Origin: SIG299 sp964632165
GTDB lineage: Bacteria > Bacillota > Clostridia > Lachnospirales > Lachnospiraceae
Direction: 5' to 3'
Assembly (NCBI GenBank): GCA_964632165.1
Contig: CAZWCZ010000004.1
Coordinates: forward strand, 1-64,000
Length of the DNA: 64,000 bases
Each line of letters starts with the position of its first letter. The first letter of the stretch is position 1. The position numbers and the translations under genes were made by a program. The notes under the pieces are model-generated. The model was given only the letters and a program-made list of their open reading frames with translations, was not told where the DNA came from and searched no databases. Positions 61,301 to 64,000 of this stretch are shown in pieces.

Positions 61301-63019
61301 ATGGCAATAGCTGCATTAAAGCGAAGAGAATTATATGTGGATATGGGGAAAAAGGAAGAGGTGCCGGAAGAACTCTTTCTGTATCAGGTAGATTTTTATA
61401 CCGACGGGTCCTTCCGTAATAAGGAATATCTGTTCCGTAAGGAAGAAGCGGAAGAAGGACAGAAAACAGAAGAAGAACAGAAACTAAAAGAAGAACAGAA
61501 AACAGAAGAACCTCCGGCAGAAGAGCCTGTTGCCGAGGAAGAACCGGAAGATATTATGGAATTGTTTCGGGCACAGTGGAAAGAATTACAGGACTGTGCG
61601 GTTCCGGTAGAGATATTTGCAACAGATGCGTCACTGTTCCGACAGGAATTTACGCTTGATGCAGGGAAAAAAGAGCAGATACACGATATCATCAGCATGG
61701 GACGGATGATGTCGGTTGCAGCATTTGATGAAGAACCGTATTTGTCTGCGGGTATCCGCCGCAGGATCAAGGAAAGATACCACGGATATGCAGAAGAAGT
61801 AAGAAAAAAGAGGGAAGAACATCTTTTTTTACGCCGGATGCCGTCGGGAAGTACGCATGACTGGGAAGTATCTGTAACAGACAGAGAGTATCGGGTGCAG
61901 AACGTATACCAACTGCCAAAAACGGCAAAAGAAAATTCCAATGCCGGGAAACTGGCAGAGATCATTGCGGAGCATCCGGATGCGGATTTGATTGCAGACC
62001 GCTACAGCAGCACACTTTATCAGCTTCTGGACGCGGCTGCTGCGGAAAATGCAGTACTTCCTATGCTGTTTTCATTAGAGAGCATGTTTTATGCTGCAGG
62101 AAAAACAGCGACACTTAAGCATCCGGCAGAAAATTATGCCCGTTATTTAAAAAATCTGGAGGAGATCCGGTTTGGAAGATTTTCGTCTGAGAAAGTTTTA
62201 AGCGAGCATACATTTTTCCTTCCGGTGGCAATTTCCGGAGAAAAAGAATGGAAAAAACAGTTTGCGGAAAATCTTTTATGGAAGCCTGTCGGAAAGGATG
62301 CTTACCGGATCCTGGCAGATGGGGAAAAAATAAAAGGAAAGTACAGTATCCGTGCGGGAAGAGAGCAGTTTGTGCTCCGGCTGGAGAGTGTTACGATAAA
62401 GAAATATCCGGGAAGTTTTGCACTGCTCGCTATCAAGGTGAAAAATTGTGCCTATCCGGGAGAAACGGACAAAGAAAGGATCCATGCGCTGGCATCAAAT
62501 CTGTTTTTGGAGGGAGAAGGTGCAGACAGTCTGGAACTTAAACTGAAGCTGCCGAAGAAAACATATCTTTTGTCAGCGGTAAAAAGGGAAGGAAATCAGG
62601 GAGAACTCTGGCTGAATGGACTTCTGATCCCGGGAAGACGGAAAAAATTGAGAAAACATCCGCTTGTTTTGCGGGCACTTTGTGAAAAAATGTACTGTAT
62701 GGAAACCGTGAGAGAAGCACAGGAAGAGCTGGTCAGTGCAGTGCTGATGCGTGATGGTATGTTAAAAGAAACAGAGAGAAAACTGGCAGAATGTGCAGCT
62801 CCGAAAACGCCGGGGAAATTTTCGGGACTTACCCGAAAACAGAAGAAGCAGATGCGCGCCCTGTATGAGCAGTATCGCTATCTGATGGTTTCTTTTGGAA
62901 GCGGATATCAGACAGAACAAAGGGAAGAGCGGGAACTCTGGAAGGTCACGGAGCAGAAAACGGAAGTAAAAGAGACGGCAGAACGGTTGAAAGAAAAATT
63001 CCAGTTCTATTTTTCCTAA
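61301..63019 (+). CDS. Unknown 572-residue protein with acidic/Lys-rich insert
   Basis: Not recognised. The N-terminus (about 1-47) looks globular. Residues about 48-88 are a low-complexity Glu/Lys/Gln segment built of short EEQK-type repeats. Mixed alpha/beta sequence follows (about 90-480), and the C-terminal quarter is helical and basic (RKQKKQMRALYEQYRYLMVSFG). No signal peptide, membrane helix or clear catalytic motif is seen. GGGGAGG is 9 bases before the ATG. It is a single gene between tandem repeats and the rex promoter. It may be one of the Lachnospiraceae-specific DUF families. Confidence 0.75.
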   Translation: MAIAALKRRELYVDMGKKEEVPEELFLYQVDFYTDGSFRNKEYLFRKEEAEEGQKTEEEQKLKEEQKTEEPPAEEPVAEEEPEDIMELFRAQWKELQDCAVPVEIFATDASLFRQEFTLDAGKKEQIHDIISMGRMMSVAAFDEEPYLSAGIRRRIKERYHGYAEEVRKKREEHLFLRRMPSGSTHDWEVSVTDREYRVQNVYQLPKTAKENSNAGKLAEIIAEHPDADLIADRYSSTLYQLLDAAAAENAVLPMLFSLESMFYAAGKTATLKHPAENYARYLKNLEEIRFGRFSSEKVLSEHTFFLPVAISGEKEWKKQFAENLLWKPVGKDAYRILADGEKIKGKYSIRAGREQFVLRLESVTIKKYPGSFALLAIKVKNCAYPGETDKERIHALASNLFLEGEGADSLELKLKLPKKTYLLSAVKREGNQGELWLNGLLIPGRRKKLRKHPLVLRALCEKMYCMETVREAQEELVSAVLMRDGMLKETERKLAECAAPKTPGKFSGLTRKQKKQMRALYEQYRYLMVSFGSGYQTEQREERELWKVTEQKTEVKETAERLKEKFQFYFS

Positions 63020-63042
63020 AAGCTGAGCGGAGCAGGGAAAGT

Positions 63043-63071
63043 TTGACAAAAATATAACGATGACGTATAAT
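63043..63071 (+). promoter_or_regulatory. Promoter of rex
   Basis: TTGACA (63043-63048) and TATAAT (63066-63071) are both perfect and separated by 17 bases. No clear Rex operator was seen. Confidence 0.8.
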
Positions 63072-63095
63072 TTCTGAAAAGAAAGGGGCGTTACA

Positions 63096-63749
63096 ATGCA
63101 GAATAAAGATATTTCCATCGCGGTGGTCAAACGGCTTCCGCGTTATTATAGATATTTAGGAGAACTGCTCGCACATGATGTCGTGCGGATATCTTCCAAA
63201 GAACTGAGTGAAAAAATGGGCGTAACTGCTTCTCAGATACGTCAGGACCTGAACAATTTTGGCGGCTTTGGACAGCAGGGATACGGATATCAGGTAGAAT
63301 ATCTGCACACAGAAATCGGAAAGATCCTTGGCCTGGACCGAAAAAACCGCCTGATCATCATCGGAGCGGGAAATCTTGGGATGGCACTTGCAAATTCAAT
63401 GGCATTTGAGAAAAGGGGCTTTGAATTTGCCGGGATCTTTGATGTGGATCCGCAGATCATAGGCACAAAAGTACGGGGGAAAACGGTGCGTTCCATGAAT
63501 GAATTAGAGAATTTTTTAAAGGAGAATCCGGTAGACATTGCGGCACTGACTGTTCCGAGAACGCAGGCTCCTCAGACGGCAGCACGTCTGGTAAAGGGCG
63601 GGGTCAATGCTATCTGGAACTTTGCACCGACGGACTTAAATCTCCCTTCCCATGTAGTACAGGAAAATGTACATCTGACGGAGAGCCTGATGCGGCTGTC
63701 GTATAAAAAAAGAGCCGCAGAAGAAAAATTTAAAGAGGAAACGGTATGA
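63096..63749 (+). CDS. rex: Redox-sensing transcriptional repressor Rex
   Basis: NADH/NAD+ sensing repressor of fermentation and anaerobic respiration genes. The N-terminal winged helix has SSKELSEKMGVTASQIRQDL (about 31-50). The Rossmann domain with IIGAGNLGMALANS is near 89-102. ISIAVVKRLPRYYRYL at the start is characteristic. At 217 residues it is full length. AAAGGGG precedes the ATG. It overlaps acpS by 4 bases (ATGA). Confidence 0.96.
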   Translation: MQNKDISIAVVKRLPRYYRYLGELLAHDVVRISSKELSEKMGVTASQIRQDLNNFGGFGQQGYGYQVEYLHTEIGKILGLDRKNRLIIIGAGNLGMALANSMAFEKRGFEFAGIFDVDPQIIGTKVRGKTVRSMNELENFLKENPVDIAALTVPRTQAPQTAARLVKGGVNAIWNFAPTDLNLPSHVVQENVHLTESLMRLSYKKRAAEEKFKEETV

Positions 63750-64000
63750 TCTTTGGAGTTGGAACAGATATTATCGAAGTGGAACGGGTTGAGGCAGCAT
63801 GCAGAAAGTCTTCTTTCTGCGATCGGATTTTTACAAAGAAAGAACAGGAACTGATCGGTACGGATGCACAGAAAGCTGCAGGAAATTTTGCAGTGAAGGA
63901 AGCAGTAGTGAAGGCGTTCGGGACGGGATTTTCAGGAATCCGGCCGATAGAGATCGAAGTGCTTCGTGAGGTTTCTGGGAAACCGTATGTTGTTTTGTAC
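63746..64000 (+). CDS. acpS: Holo-[acyl-carrier-protein] synthase, partial
   Basis: Transfers 4'-phosphopantetheine from CoA to acyl carrier protein. The 85 residues visible begin MIFGVGTDIIEVERVE, with the metal-binding Asp in GTDIIE and the second motif AAGNFAVKEAVVKAFGTG. The gene is cut by the window end, so the last third or so is missing. It overlaps rex by 4 bases and is probably coupled to it. Confidence 0.93.
   Translation, partial: MIFGVGTDIIEVERVEAACRKSSFCDRIFTKKEQELIGTDAQKAAGNFAVKEAVVKAFGTGFSGIRPIEIEVLREVSGKPYVVLY

Overview
The window reads as a chromosomal segment of an endospore-forming Lachnospiraceae-type Clostridium (Bacillota). The evidence is moderate GC, AAGGAGG-type ribosome sites before almost every gene, T-box leaders on trpS and valS, sporulation genes (spoIIAA-spoIIAB-sigF, spoVAA/AB/AC and spoVAD/AE), Rex, and several families I associate mainly with Lachnospiraceae (DUF5717-like, DUF5716-like, DUF4250, DUF1538, DUF5107). 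No rRNA, tRNA, CRISPR array, transposase, integrase or phage gene was seen. One 100-base N gap (29962-30061) is flanked by an exact 55-base duplication and looks like an assembly join.

Layout. 1-3.4 kb: T-box, trpS, a Cof-type HAD phosphatase and mutY. 3.5-10.5 kb: a membrane-anchored unknown, then a four-gene unit of uncharacterised proteins (exported Pro/Thr-linker protein, 1057-residue helical protein, actin/Hsp70-like protein, helical-repeat protein) behind a strong promoter that carries a perfect palindrome. This unit is the best candidate here for an undescribed system. 10.6-15.4 kb: T-box, valS, a 44-residue acidic protein and a zinc-ribbon/TPR/coiled-coil membrane protein. 15.4-18.8 kb: spoIIAA-spoIIAB-sigF, a small membrane ORF and spoVAA-AB-AC, closed by a terminator. 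18.9-21.1 kb: DUF1538 transporter-like protein plus a tandem PII-like protein. 21.2-28.3 kb: an AraC regulator divergent from a DUF5107/TPR protein and a GH2-like hydrolase. 28.3-34.9 kb: housekeeping genes (DUF1846, maf, dtd, cyclophilin, methyltransferase, nfeD-like, endonuclease IV). 34.9-36.4 kb: spoVAD-spoVAE, about 16 kb from spoVAC. 36.4-46.7 kb: class A PBP, DUF4250, YigZ, RarA, SEC-C protein, cell-envelope hydrolase, DUF4349 lipoprotein, RecJ. 46.8-54.9 kb: trmO-lacZ facing a reverse-strand CBS protein/ABC-F/kdgK unit. 55-60.4 kb: pepT-bioY-metH-aldo/keto reductase. 60.4-64 kb: udk (reverse), a 572-residue unknown behind tandem repeats, rex and the start of acpS.

How it works together: T-box attenuation couples trpS and valS to tRNA charging. 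SpoIIAA/SpoIIAB control sigma-F, whose gene is followed directly by the SpoVA dipicolinate-channel genes. The AraC/DUF5107/GH2 block and lacZ/kdgK point to use of host or plant glycans. Family names come from recognising the protein sequences by eye; no database search was run.
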